NCBI GenBank assembly: GCA_026027325.1 | Contig: JAMSLZ010000002.1 | Span: 1,240,001-1,304,000 of the forward strand | DNA: 64,000 bases | Reading direction: 5' to 3' | DNA from: Actinomucor elegans | Lineage: Eukaryota > Mucoromycota > Mucoromycetes > Mucorales > Mucoraceae | Shown here: positions 13,759 to 22,127 of the stretch, one piece after another | How positions within the stretch are numbered: the stretch's first letter is position 1 | Layout: each line of letters starts with the position of its first letter | Notes under the pieces: generated by a model | Seen by the model: only the letters and a program-made list of their open reading frames with translations | The model's database searches: none | What the model was told of the DNA's origin: nothing | Translations under genes and position numbers: made by a program

Positions 13759-15407
13759 TTAATCCCATTCATCATCATCTTCATCCTCATCATCGCTCTG
13801 CATTGCCTGTTTACGCTGTTTCAACACATCAGCCAAACTAGAGGCCAAGTTACCTCCAGCAGCACCCGCAACAGCGCCGGTTGCGGCAGCAGCACCTACA
13901 GTGGCGGCAGCATGTGGAGATATAGGAGATGAAGTATCAGCATCTTTCAATTTACCAGAAGTTTTGAGTGTACCAAATCCACCAGCTGCTCGAATGGATG
14001 CCATCAAGTCACTTCTACCATCAGAACTAGGTGGAGCACCAGAAGGTGGTGGTGGAGGGGGAGGTGCACTACCGCTCATCATGGGTGGACCTGGAGGAGG
14101 TGGTGGAGGAGGAGCAGCATTGCTATTTCTCATCATAGGAGGACCTGAAGGCGGAGGTGGAGGTGGAGCATTGTTGCTTCCCATCATAGAAGGGCCTGGA
14201 GGCGGAGGTGGAGCACCACCCATTGGAGGGGGTGGAGGAGGTGGAGGTGGATTATTTGCTGGAGCAGCAAATGTAGGTCTTACACCAAGATTAGGTACGG
14301 GTGGACCTATATTTCTTGATGGAGGAGGTGGAGGAGGAGGAGCACTACCTGAATGGTTGGGTCTTCTTGGAGGAGGAGGTGGAGGTGGGGCGTGGTGGCG
14401 TCCTGGAGGAGGTGGTGGTGGGGGTGCTTTCTTTCTATTATTGTTATTTGGATTCAAGGCAGGTAATGATGTGACTTGACGCGCAGCAGGCGGAGGAGGT
14501 GGAGGAGTACTGTACTTAGGCTGCTGAGGCGGTTGAGCAGTGTTCTGTTGTAAAAACTCTTGAATAAATTCTTGATTGTTCTGTATTTCGTCTGCAGAGA
14601 TACCTAGTTCTTTTAATTGATCAAAAAGCCCACTCATTTCAGCGTCTTGGTTATTTTGCACGCTGAAGCCTTTTCCCGGCGTATAGCCAATATGACCCAC
14701 GTGCCGAAAATCTGCCGGCATACCGATATGGTTCTTGTCAATCTTACTCTTACGCTTAGCATTATTGCTGGATGCACTATTTCCTTTTCGATGCCCCAAG
14801 AAGCCTGTTGCAGTTACACCAGAATTCTTGCTTGTCAACGAATCCCTTGCTTGCACTTTTTTAAAGAACGTGTCTGCTTCACCTTCATCCACAAATTCCA
14901 AAGCTGTCAAACAGTCCTATAAGGTGTGTTTAATGGATAGACGCGAAACAAAAACAAAACAAAAAAAAAACCCGAAAATACTGTACGTCTGTCTCAAAAG
15001 TATGAAAGTAAGTTGCATCTTTGATATAGTTGAATCCTTCATATAATTCTTGTTCCCAAAGGACACCATCATCGTTCTATCATCAAAAGTGAGTTTATTT
15101 TGACTTTTGACCGAGAAAATAGTTCTTTACCTCAAGATCAACCAAACGAATGAAAAATGAATTGTTTTTCGCTTTATCGATACAAAAAATGGCTGCACCC
15201 CATACTTGGGAATAAGTCCACTTGGAAGGGTCAGGACTGGCTACATGTAGACGAGCTACACCAGCAGTAAAGATTTTCTATAGACGATTCAAATGAACAC
15301 ATTTTCTTTTTTATAGGCACTTGAGATTTTCTTGTTTTTACCGAGGTTGGAACTGCATTTCGAACAGTGCTTTTATCCTCTGCTGAAGAGAGTGTTACTG
15401 ATTTCAT
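13759..15407 (-). CDS. LAS17: WASP/Las17 family Arp2/3 activator with CRIB motif, 4 exons, 486 aa
   Basis: Nucleation-promoting factor that activates the Arp2/3 complex at endocytic actin patches. Exons on the minus strand: 15407-15342, 15277-15131, 15076-14987, 14916-13759. Domain order: a WH1/EVH1 domain (about residues 12-118; TAGVARLHVAS, TYSQVWGAAIF, LWEQELYEGF). A CRIB/GBD follows at about 165-178 (I-x-M-P-x-x-F-x-H-x-x-H-I-G, DNA 14727-14686), with the downstream GISADEI region typical of WASP. Then come repeated P6-P9 runs (about 238-395), a WH2 actin-binding motif (DLMASIRAAGGFGTLK, about residue 402), a central amphipathic helix (SSLADVLKQRKQAM) and an acidic tail ending in W-D. S. 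cerevisiae Las17 lacks the CRIB, so this looks more like animal or Schizosaccharomyces-type WASP. It appears intact. The opposite strand shows a glycine-rich frame that is only its shadow. Confidence 0.94.
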
Positions 15408-16271
15408 TTAAAATAATACAATGAACGGAAAAAAGAAAAAGCAAGGTAAGAGGTTCTTGGCTAAAATAAAATAAAATAACAAAGACAGGATTGAAGCAAC
15501 GTCACACAGGACGCATTGTGTGTTTTACGTCAGTTTCAAGAAACGCGTTTTGCCAAGGCTTTTTTATTTCTCGATGCAAAATGCTAAGCTTTCCCTAGTA
15601 TAATGGCAAGTTTTATTAGATAGGTTTATAGTTGCTATATGTTAGTTGTCCTGGATCTACCAAGTACTTTTAATTGTCAATTTGTAAGCGAATATGCCGG
15701 GTTAATAATGGTGAGCTCAACAGGCAATATCCTCTGGCTATAGATATTTCATTTGCTGGAATTCTAGTACTAAGTGCAACAACTTATTCTGGTTAGGCAT
15801 TGCTAATCAAATGCGAATTTGGACTCAGTAAGGCCCAAGGATACCTAAGTTTTCAAGTCAGTACCAATTTAATACAAATTTCAATGGCTATATCAAAGAG
15901 CAACAACCTGTTGAGAAGAACCAAGTAAATATTAATTGTTCTAACGAAGGAATATAGGTAGCTAGCAGATCTATTGGGAAAAAATGACATTTATGGTATT
16001 AGTAGTAAGCGAAGCATTGTTGCACATAAGTCATCTGCAATGAGGTTTAATGAAGACCCTGAACAAATCCAGGCAAAATTGGGAAGCATATTGCGCAATA
16101 TCTCAACCAGTCATACAGGGACTACTATGGTGGCAGAGCTGCATAATCATAAAAAAACGGATTACCAACTCAAACACTACCATTAAACAAATTAAAGATG
16201 GACATATATAGTCGCGTCAGGTACCCGTTAGGGAATAAGCTCTCCCATAATAAAAACTTCGGGGTTTTGGA
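15408..16271. other. Intergenic region with one short unassigned ORF
   Basis: Sequence between the WASP start and the DIRS element. A 70-codon frame (15974-16186, plus) is moderately protein-like but has no recognisable family and no in-frame extension. It may be a fragment of an old element. Nothing else seen. Confidence 0.35.
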
Positions 16272-16310
16272 ACAAACAATCCTAATGTTGGCGAAACGAA
16301 GTCAAATAAT

Positions 16311-16389
16311 GTGATAGATGCTCTCAGAGCCACGCTTTATTTTCCTTTTTGTAATAAATAATAGTTTCCCTTTCTTCCCTATATCTTTC
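16311..16389 (+). repeat. DIRS inverted terminal repeat, left copy
   Basis: About 80 bp from GTGATAGATGCTCTCAGAG to CTATATCTTTC. It is the inverse of 20445-20525 with very few differences. Confidence 0.9.
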
Positions 16390-16406
16390 TGCCTAAGCAT
16401 TACTAT

Positions 16407-16410
<4 letters not shown>

Positions 16411-16439
<29 letters not shown>
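16411..16439. repeat. Poly-T tract (29 T) inside DIRS element
   Basis: A run of 29 T between the left ITR and the recombinase stop, followed by GGGAGGGAG. On the coding strand it is poly-A, and may mark the 3' end of the transcript or a slippage-prone tract. Confidence 0.7.
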
Positions 16440-16476
16440 GGGAGGGAGTGAGATATAAAATATATAATTATGTTAA

Positions 16477-17700
16477 CTAGATTCCTAGAAATCGGCGATA
16501 CCAAGGGTGGGTATCTATCACATTATTTGACTTCGTTTCGCCAACATTAGGATTGTTTGTTGTTCCTAAAACAATCTCAGTTGGCTCCACTCCGTCTTCT
16601 AATGTGATAGTGTTTTCCGTTTGAGAAAAATTTGAATAAGTGATTGCCGTACTTGAGGATTCTTGATTTGTTGGTTTATAATAGAATTTTTCAAAAGTAT
16701 TTGAGTTAAGGCTCCAGCCAGCATGTTCTTTTACTGAATCGATAGAGTGTCCCTTTTCCACCGCTTTTGTACTTGACGCCGCTCGTATTGAATGTGCTTT
16801 GAATTTAGTGGTGTCGATACCCGATTTTTCCATTAGTAGTTTAACCCAGTTGGACATGGTTGATGGACGAATGGAGGTAACTGATTCTGGTTTTTCAATA
16901 AAAGCTAAGAATAAAGTGTGATCCACAGGTAGATTTCTCCTTAAAATCGCAGTTTTTTGAACAAATACATTTAGAGTAGATACCGGGCATAAGCGAGAAT
17001 CTTGAAGAACGCCTAACTTAGATGTCTTGACTTGAGTTTCTTTGGGCTCACGAAAGTGTACTGTGACTCCTGTAAGAGTTGAATTTGTTGAATCTTGATA
17101 CTGAAAGATAGTGTCACGAAATTGAAGTCTGCCCATATCCGATCTTGGTCTGGCCATCGTAGCTAAGCAAAGTAAAGCAATTGTTTTGAGTTGTAAATCA
17201 TATAAGTTTAGGTTATTTGAATCTGCCCAAGATGAAAGAATGAACATAGTCATTTTGTTTGTATCCCATGTTTCCAACTGTTGAGGTGTAGGAATTTTTA
17301 CTTCTGATCTACGCTTTGCTGCAAAGAAGGCTTGAATTGTTGGTTGGATTGCTAACGGCATTTCATCCGGGTACAGTTCACGAAAGACCGAAGCTATGGA
17401 AGATCTTAAGGTGTTTAAGTGATTGCTGCTGTATTTGTTATTAGCGACTAAAAATTGTAAAATATTTGCACAGTTGTAAGCCGTCGGAACAATTTTTGGG
17501 TTTTGTTGTAAACACCAACGATGCCATTGTCGCCATCCATTATCGTATATTTTTGTGGTGCTTTTGCGTGTTGAATTTTTAAGATATTCAATACTAGCAG
17601 TGTCGGTTAAACCAGACTTGTGCCTTGCGTTGCTGATAATAGCCAAGCGGTCAGTGAGAACCTCTTGTTGATCTTCATTATAATTGGGTTGTCCAAGTGC
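16477..17700 (-). CDS. DIRS tyrosine recombinase (integrase)
   Basis: C-terminal ORF of the DIRS element. It integrates the circular DNA copy by tyrosine-recombinase chemistry. From about 17640 down, the protein shows an N-terminal SAM-like core-binding domain (NSTRKSTTKIYDNGWRQWHRW) and then the catalytic domain. The first arginine is in MARPRSDMGRL, then the H-x-x-R box HSIRAASS, the third-box histidine in EHAGWS, and the nucleophile tyrosine in TFEKFYYKP. The reading frame overlaps the end of the RT ORF (stop at 17607). It has no obvious own ATG near 17700, so its start is uncertain; translation may need frameshifting or reinitiation. The frame stays open much further upstream (to 20397), but there it is the shadow of the RT and Gag frames. 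Confidence 0.85.
   Translation of the reverse strand, partial: ALGQPNYNEDQQEVLTDRLAIISNARHKSGLTDTASIEYLKNSTRKSTTKIYDNGWRQWHRWCLQQNPKIVPTAYNCANILQFLVANNKYSSNHLNTLRSSIASVFRELYPDEMPLAIQPTIQAFFAAKRRSEVKIPTPQQLETWDTNKMTMFILSSWADSNNLNLYDLQLKTIALLCLATMARPRSDMGRLQFRDTIFQYQDSTNSTLTGVTVHFREPKETQVKTSKLGVLQDSRLCPVSTLNVFVQKTAILRRNLPVDHTLFLAFIEKPESVTSIRPSTMSNWVKLLMEKSGIDTTKFKAHSIRAASSTKAVEKGHSIDSVKEHAGWSLNSNTFEKFYYKPTNQESSSTAITYSNFSQTENTITLEDGVEPTEIVLGTTNNPNVGETKSNNVIDTHPWYRRFLGI
16513..16610. repeat. DIRS internal complementary region (ICR)
   Basis: 16513-16560 is the reverse complement of the left end extension 16272-16319. 16553-16610 is the reverse complement of the right end extension 20517-20572. 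In DIRS elements this region templates the join of the two ends into a circular intermediate before integration. It overlaps the 3' end of the recombinase frame. Confidence 0.9.
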
Positions 17701-19664
17701 TTCATTCTCAAGACCATTGGGTACCAATATTGACTGGGCCACAGAGGAGTGATCAAAACTGCTTGATGTATCTTCTGTTTCTTCAGCTGTTGTATCACTT
17801 TTGGGATTAATTTCCAGGGGGGATTCAAAAACATCCCTTTTTTGAGCCATTTTTGTTGAAACGCGTCTTGTGCCTCGGCTGATGGATCTGGATGAAGACT
17901 CCAGTATCTCTTCAGTTGATGGTTGTGGGAAGCCGCAAAGGCGTCCACTACAAGCGGTCCCCATTGTTGTATCACTTGATGAAATAGTTTTTTCGGAATG
18001 GTTTGTTCGTAAAGTGGAATCTGTTTCCTGGATAGTTGGTCTGCGAGAGTGTTTTGTAATCCCGCGATGTGTTGATAAGTCACTGTCAAGTGGTAGCGGT
18101 TGCAGAGTTCTTGAATCAGTATTGCCAGTTCCTGTAGCTGATGAGAGGCTGTACCTCCAAATTTTGTTGTGTATTTGAGGGCTGTGGTGTTGTCTGTGAA
18201 AACCTTTATCGTGCAATTTTCTAATCTTAGAGCATGCATTTTCAATGCATAATAGACTGCCTTCAGTTCGCGAACGTTTATTGAGGTCGATTTGTCTTGG
18301 TTGTTCCAAAACCCGAATGTTGATATCATTGGTGAGCTCACCCCCCAACCTGTGTCTGAACTGTCTGTGTATATCGTTAGTTGGGGAGCAGGAACTGTTA
18401 TTGCTTGAATAGGTAGGCCGTTCTTCGATGAGATTGATTCCTTCCACCAATGAAATTCTTGTAAACTCTGAGGGGATATTTGGCATGGCATCTCCCAGTT
18501 CTGATTGTTTTTGTGAAGACTCTTCGCTAGATCTCTCTGTAAATAGCGAATGTGGAGAAGAGCTTCTCCTATAGCTGGAATCATTGATGTTACTTTGCCC
18601 AACAGGCCCGCTATCCATCTGCATGTGCGTTGGACTGGTTGAGTAGCTTGACGGATCTTTAACAAAAGTTTGTTTATTTTCTGCAGTGGTACTGTAATTT
18701 TCATTTTCTTTGTATTGAATTGAAAACCCAAGAACTCTTGTGTCTGTGATGGTGTGAGAAGACTTTTTTCTTCGTTGATTATAAATCCCAAGGATTGGAG
18801 ATGAGTAATTACCTTTCTGGTGGTTGCGAGCAAGTCTCTTTTTGTTTTTGACAGTAAACAAATATCGTCTAGGTAGTAGACTAGACGGATACCTTCTTGA
18901 CGTAAAGGTTCGATAGCGTAACGCATTATTTTTGAGAACAGACGAGGAGCTACGTTTAGGCCAAACGCTAGCGATCGATACTGGTAAACAACGCCTTCGT
19001 TTTTGAAAGTGAGGTATCTTCGTGATTTTGGATGGATTGGAACCACTGTATAGGCGTCCTTCAAGTCGATTTTGCACATAAAATCTCCTTGTTCGATCAA
19101 TTCTCTTAGTGCCGGGATACCTTCCATTTTGAAGTGCTCGCATTGGATATGTTGATTTAGCCGTTGACAGTTCAGAATCGGCCTGCGCTTTGTTTTTTCT
19201 TGAATTGTGAAGAACTTTGAAAGGTAATCTTTTGATTGAGTTGGCATTATCTCTATTATTCCTGCGGATAAAAATTTTTTGACAGCTTCGTTGGCGGCTT
19301 GCTGTTCTGTTGAGTTGAGTTGTAATACATTGATTTTCCATGGTATCGGACGGGTGGCAAACGGAATTTTGTATCCTTCCTTGACGATTGAAAGAGGAAA
19401 TGGATGAGTTGTTATCTGTGTCCAATATTTGTGGAAATGAGTAAGACGGCCTCCAGGTAAGATGCCGTCTTGTGGTGTTGTATAATGTTGAATAGGAGAT
19501 GTCTTGTTGGTTTGTTGTTGAGGGTTCTGCGGCAGTTGTTGAACTATAGGTTGTTGTTGGCCACTGAAGGGGAGGGCTGTGAATTCTGTTGATTGGAGGG
19601 GAGAGTGCCTCTGCCTCGTCCTCCATGTTGAAAAGAGTGACCGCGTGACCAGTTCCCACGCCAC
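17607..19664 (-). CDS. DIRS reverse transcriptase / RNase H / methyltransferase-like polyprotein
   Basis: About 685 codons, minus strand, overlapping the Gag ORF by about 120 nt at its start; the true start may be further in or reached by frameshift. RT blocks: KRRPILNCQRLN, CKIDLKDAYTVVPIHP, SLAFGLNVAPRLFSKIM and the catalytic YYLDD box. RNase H follows with YTDSSDTGWG, INVRELKAVYYAL, FTDNTTALKY and the ADQLSR end. The last about 130 residues match the DAM/methyltransferase-like domain typical of DIRS and Ngaro-related elements (VVDAFAASHNHQLKRYW, FLNPPWKLIPKVI). No internal stops, so it appears intact. Confidence 0.9.
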   Translation of the reverse strand: MAWELVTRSLFSTWRTRQRHSPLQSTEFTALPFSGQQQPIVQQLPQNPQQQTNKTSPIQHYTTPQDGILPGGRLTHFHKYWTQITTHPFPLSIVKEGYKIPFATRPIPWKINVLQLNSTEQQAANEAVKKFLSAGIIEIMPTQSKDYLSKFFTIQEKTKRRPILNCQRLNQHIQCEHFKMEGIPALRELIEQGDFMCKIDLKDAYTVVPIHPKSRRYLTFKNEGVVYQYRSLAFGLNVAPRLFSKIMRYAIEPLRQEGIRLVYYLDDICLLSKTKRDLLATTRKVITHLQSLGFIINEEKSLLTPSQTQEFLGFQFNTKKMKITVPLQKINKLLLKIRQATQPVQRTCRWIAGLLGKVTSMIPAIGEALLHIRYLQRDLAKSLHKNNQNWEMPCQISPQSLQEFHWWKESISSKNGLPIQAITVPAPQLTIYTDSSDTGWGVSSPMISTFGFWNNQDKSTSINVRELKAVYYALKMHALRLENCTIKVFTDNTTALKYTTKFGGTASHQLQELAILIQELCNRYHLTVTYQHIAGLQNTLADQLSRKQIPLYEQTIPKKLFHQVIQQWGPLVVDAFAASHNHQLKRYWSLHPDPSAEAQDAFQQKWLKKGMFLNPPWKLIPKVIQQLKKQKIHQAVLITPLWPSQYWYPMVLRMKHLDNPIIMKINKRFSLTAWLLSATQGTSLV

Positions 19665-20419
19665 GGTCCACCTCTTGACCTTCCTCTTCCTCGTGTTCCA
19701 TTAAATCCACGATTGTTGCTGAAGTTTCCCCTACTAAACGACGTTGCATCTCTGATGACCTTGTCTTCAAAGCGAGCTTTTTGAAGTTGTTCAACAAAGT
19801 TTCTATCGAAAGTATTCGCTTTTCCATCTTCTTCTGGTGAATATTCCAAGTGTTTGATGCTTGAAGGTAGCCTAAGCGCTTTGAGGGAAACCTCTTTCGC
19901 CTCATTTTCTTGTAATTTCGCTGAGCCAAATCCGAAAATTGCAAGTCGTTGGGCTTGCTCAATGGTGTTATTAAAGATTTCTCTATCTTTTCCTGAGGTA
20001 AATTCTGCTTTGTCTTGCAGATACTGAAGTTGTTCGTACAATTCTGTACTGGCTCTAGCCTGGAGTCGTGTTGTTTCAGTGATCTTATGAATGGTACTGA
20101 CGAGCTGATACGCATCCACCTTCCAGTTTTTGAGGTCCGGAATAAATTCTCTGTTGATTTGTTCTGCTTTTGTCCAAGTGTCATGGTTGTAACGCTGGAT
20201 GGTTCTTTTGTATTGTTTGAAATCGTCCTTAAGTTGTGCTGAAGATGCATTGTCCAAGGTTTCGCTAATAACCAAGGGGAGTTCAGTCCCGTTGACTTGA
20301 ATTTCTCTTTCTCTTGCTCGTTGTTCTTCGAGCTCTCTGAATAGGGCCTCCACTTGTGCGCGAGTGAGGTTTGTTTGCTGGTTAGACTCTTGAACATTAG
20401 TTATATTGATATTATCCAT
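19544..20419 (-). CDS. DIRS Gag-like nucleic-acid-binding protein
   Basis: 291 aa from the ATG at 20419 (MDNINITNVQES), chosen over an in-frame Met four codons upstream because the truncated copy at about 35109 begins the same way. The N-terminal half is charged and probably helical. The C-terminus is rich in RGG/RGR repeats (about residues 230-280: GRGRSRGGPWRGNWSRG, GGRGRG), a typical RNA-binding tail replacing a zinc knuckle. First ORF of the DIRS element, overlapping the RT ORF. Confidence 0.8.
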   Translation of the reverse strand: MDNINITNVQESNQQTNLTRAQVEALFRELEEQRAREREIQVNGTELPLVISETLDNASSAQLKDDFKQYKRTIQRYNHDTWTKAEQINREFIPDLKNWKVDAYQLVSTIHKITETTRLQARASTELYEQLQYLQDKAEFTSGKDREIFNNTIEQAQRLAIFGFGSAKLQENEAKEVSLKALRLPSSIKHLEYSPEEDGKANTFDRNFVEQLQKARFEDKVIRDATSFSRGNFSNNRGFNGTRGRGRSRGGPWRGNWSRGHSFQHGGRGRGTLPSNQQNSQPSPSVANNNL

Positions 20420-20444
20420 AGTTAACCCCACGATGCGTGGCTTT

Positions 20445-20525
20445 GAAAGATATAGGGAAGAAAGGGAAACTATTATTTATTACAAAAAGGAAAATAAAGC
20501 GTGGCTCTGAGAGCATCTATCACAT
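20445..20525 (-). repeat. DIRS inverted terminal repeat, right copy
   Basis: Reverse-complement partner of 16311-16389. The element's transcription start is expected in or near this repeat because Gag starts at 20419. The same repeat recurs at about 35007-35081 in a truncated copy. Confidence 0.9.
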
Positions 20526-20667
20526 TAGAAGACGGAGTGGAGCCAACTGAGATTGTTTTAGGAACAACAAACAATTGATAACACATCCAATAAACATAAG
20601 AGACCTGAGGACGGTATCTTTTGCTCTGAGATGTCATGAACCAAAAATAGAAGACTCAACTTTGAGG

Positions 20668-21090
20668 ATTTTTTTTAGACAATATTACTGCCATCAAATA
20701 CATAACAAAAGTCTGTGGCACCAATTCACCTCTACTTCAAGAATTAACTATTGAAATCCAAGAGATAAGCAATTGTTACAATCTCAAAGTTATCTATCAA
20801 CATGTATCTGGCGTCAAAAACACCGAAGCAGATCGACTCAGTCGAATAAGGAAACCATTATACGAAGCGGCTATTCCCAAACAACTTTCCCAAAAAATTC
20901 AAGAGACATGGGAACGAATGAAAATAGATGCTTTTGAAGCAAGACACAACCATCAGCTAAAGCACTATTAGAATCTTTGCCCAATCCAATAGCAACAGCA
21001 TTGGATACATTTTAACGGAACGGATGAACAAAGATAACATATATAATCCATCTTGGAAGCTAATTCCCAAAGTTCTACAGAAAGTAAAGC
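20668..21090 (+). pseudogene. Decayed DIRS fragment (RNase H C-terminus and MT-like domain)
   Basis: Plus-strand translation gives DNITAIKYITKVCG, YQHVSGVKNTEADRLSR, IDAFEARHNHQLKHY, then a TAG and NPSWKLIPKVL. These align block by block with the RNase H and methyltransferase-like part of the intact DIRS element at 16272-20572 but are clearly diverged and broken by stops. It is an older, separate DIRS insertion in the opposite orientation, immediately next to the intact copy. Confidence 0.85.
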
Positions 21091-22127
21091 CTTGTGGAAA
21101 CACAATTCAAATAGTGAAAAAAACATACAAATTGAAGCTTAAATAGCTATAACTTTGAGAATCATTACTACAAGCCAGAAGCACAAGTTTCAACAAGCAT
21201 GCTGATAACAAATTCAATTTTTCTACTGAAAAACGTATCCTATTAGAAGTCTTTGTTTCATCAACTGGAGTATTGTTTATATATTTGTATACTGGCACCA
21301 ATTTTTCTTCTAGCTTTAACCAAAATTTTATTATTTTATGAGTATTTTCCCAAATAGTGTGCAAGGTAGTCCTAATGAAACATGGCGGTATTTAAAAAGT
21401 AAATCCTCCTGATTTACTTCCATGGGATGTTATCTCTTCATGTAAATGATCAATTTCAGCCAATTGTTGCATCTGATAGTAGGTCATGTTCTGAACAAAC
21501 TGTTGAAATAATGTGATAGATTGAGTAGTGGTGAAGCGCAAATTTTCAGGCATAAACAACAGCAGCCCAAAAATCTTTAGCTGGATGTTTTTGTATTGCG
21601 GTCGAGATTTTTTTTTATGGTTAAATTTGAAGCAAACAAGATCATATACGACAGAGACACCTCGATAATATATAGCCAACCACTTTTAAAAAGCGCACAA
21701 CACAGAAACATATACTTTCGTTAACATAAGCGAGTTATTTTCTCAATATAACTGCTGTAGAATTATCTTTTGATATCTTCAAAATGAATACAAGTTTGTG
21801 AACCCACCATTGAAATGTTTAGCAACTAATAATCGGGATACTATCATTTTATGCACTAAACTCTTTTTCAACAATATCCGTATACCATTAGAACAATGTA
21901 CTTTTAGATAATACAATTTTATTCAAAAGGCGAATTTTTTCCCTTGTGATCTCTTGTCAAACTTGGAGCAATATAACTCGTATATTAAACTGATCTACTT
22001 ACAGATCAATGCTTCTATGGTCGTTCTGATAAGATGAGGATTTTCGACTCCGTGATAAAAACTTTTTTTCTAGTTTTTTTTTTCTTCTTTCTTTCTTCTT
22101 TTTTACTTGTTTAAAGCAATAGTCAAA
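21091..22127. other. Intergenic, with two short minus-strand frames of unknown nature
   Basis: Frames at 21679-21392 and 21364-21107 (95 and 85 codons, minus) follow one another and are more protein-like than their surroundings (MTYYQMQQLAEIDHLHEE). No family is recognised; they may be the decayed remains of one gene. The 60 bp before 22128 are strongly pyrimidine-rich (TTTTTTCTTCTTTC), a likely promoter tract of the Skt5-like gene. Confidence 0.35.

Larger units (their letters stand above)
16272..20572 (-). mobile_element. Complete DIRS-type tyrosine-recombinase retrotransposon
   Basis: A 4.3-kb element coded on the minus strand with the full DIRS plan. Inverted terminal repeats lie at 16311-16389 and 20445-20525, about 80 bp and nearly identical. 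Unique end extensions are at 16272-16319 and 20517-20572. An internal complementary region at 16513-16610 is complementary to both extensions joined. ORFs in order: Gag-like, RT/RNase H/methyltransferase-like, tyrosine recombinase. There is no target-site duplication, as expected for recombinase-mediated insertion. The RT and recombinase motifs are intact, so the copy may be recent or active. A 29-base T tract (16411-16439) follows the left ITR. Confidence 0.92.

Noticed and set aside
13901..14479. Glycine-rich 192-codon frame on the plus strand
   Set aside because: It is the antisense of the polyproline region of the WASP gene.
17700..20397. Long upstream extension of the recombinase frame (to a 1306-codon frame)
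   Set aside because: It overlaps the well-conserved RT and Gag frames and is Ser/Arg-rich without motifs; an open shadow frame.
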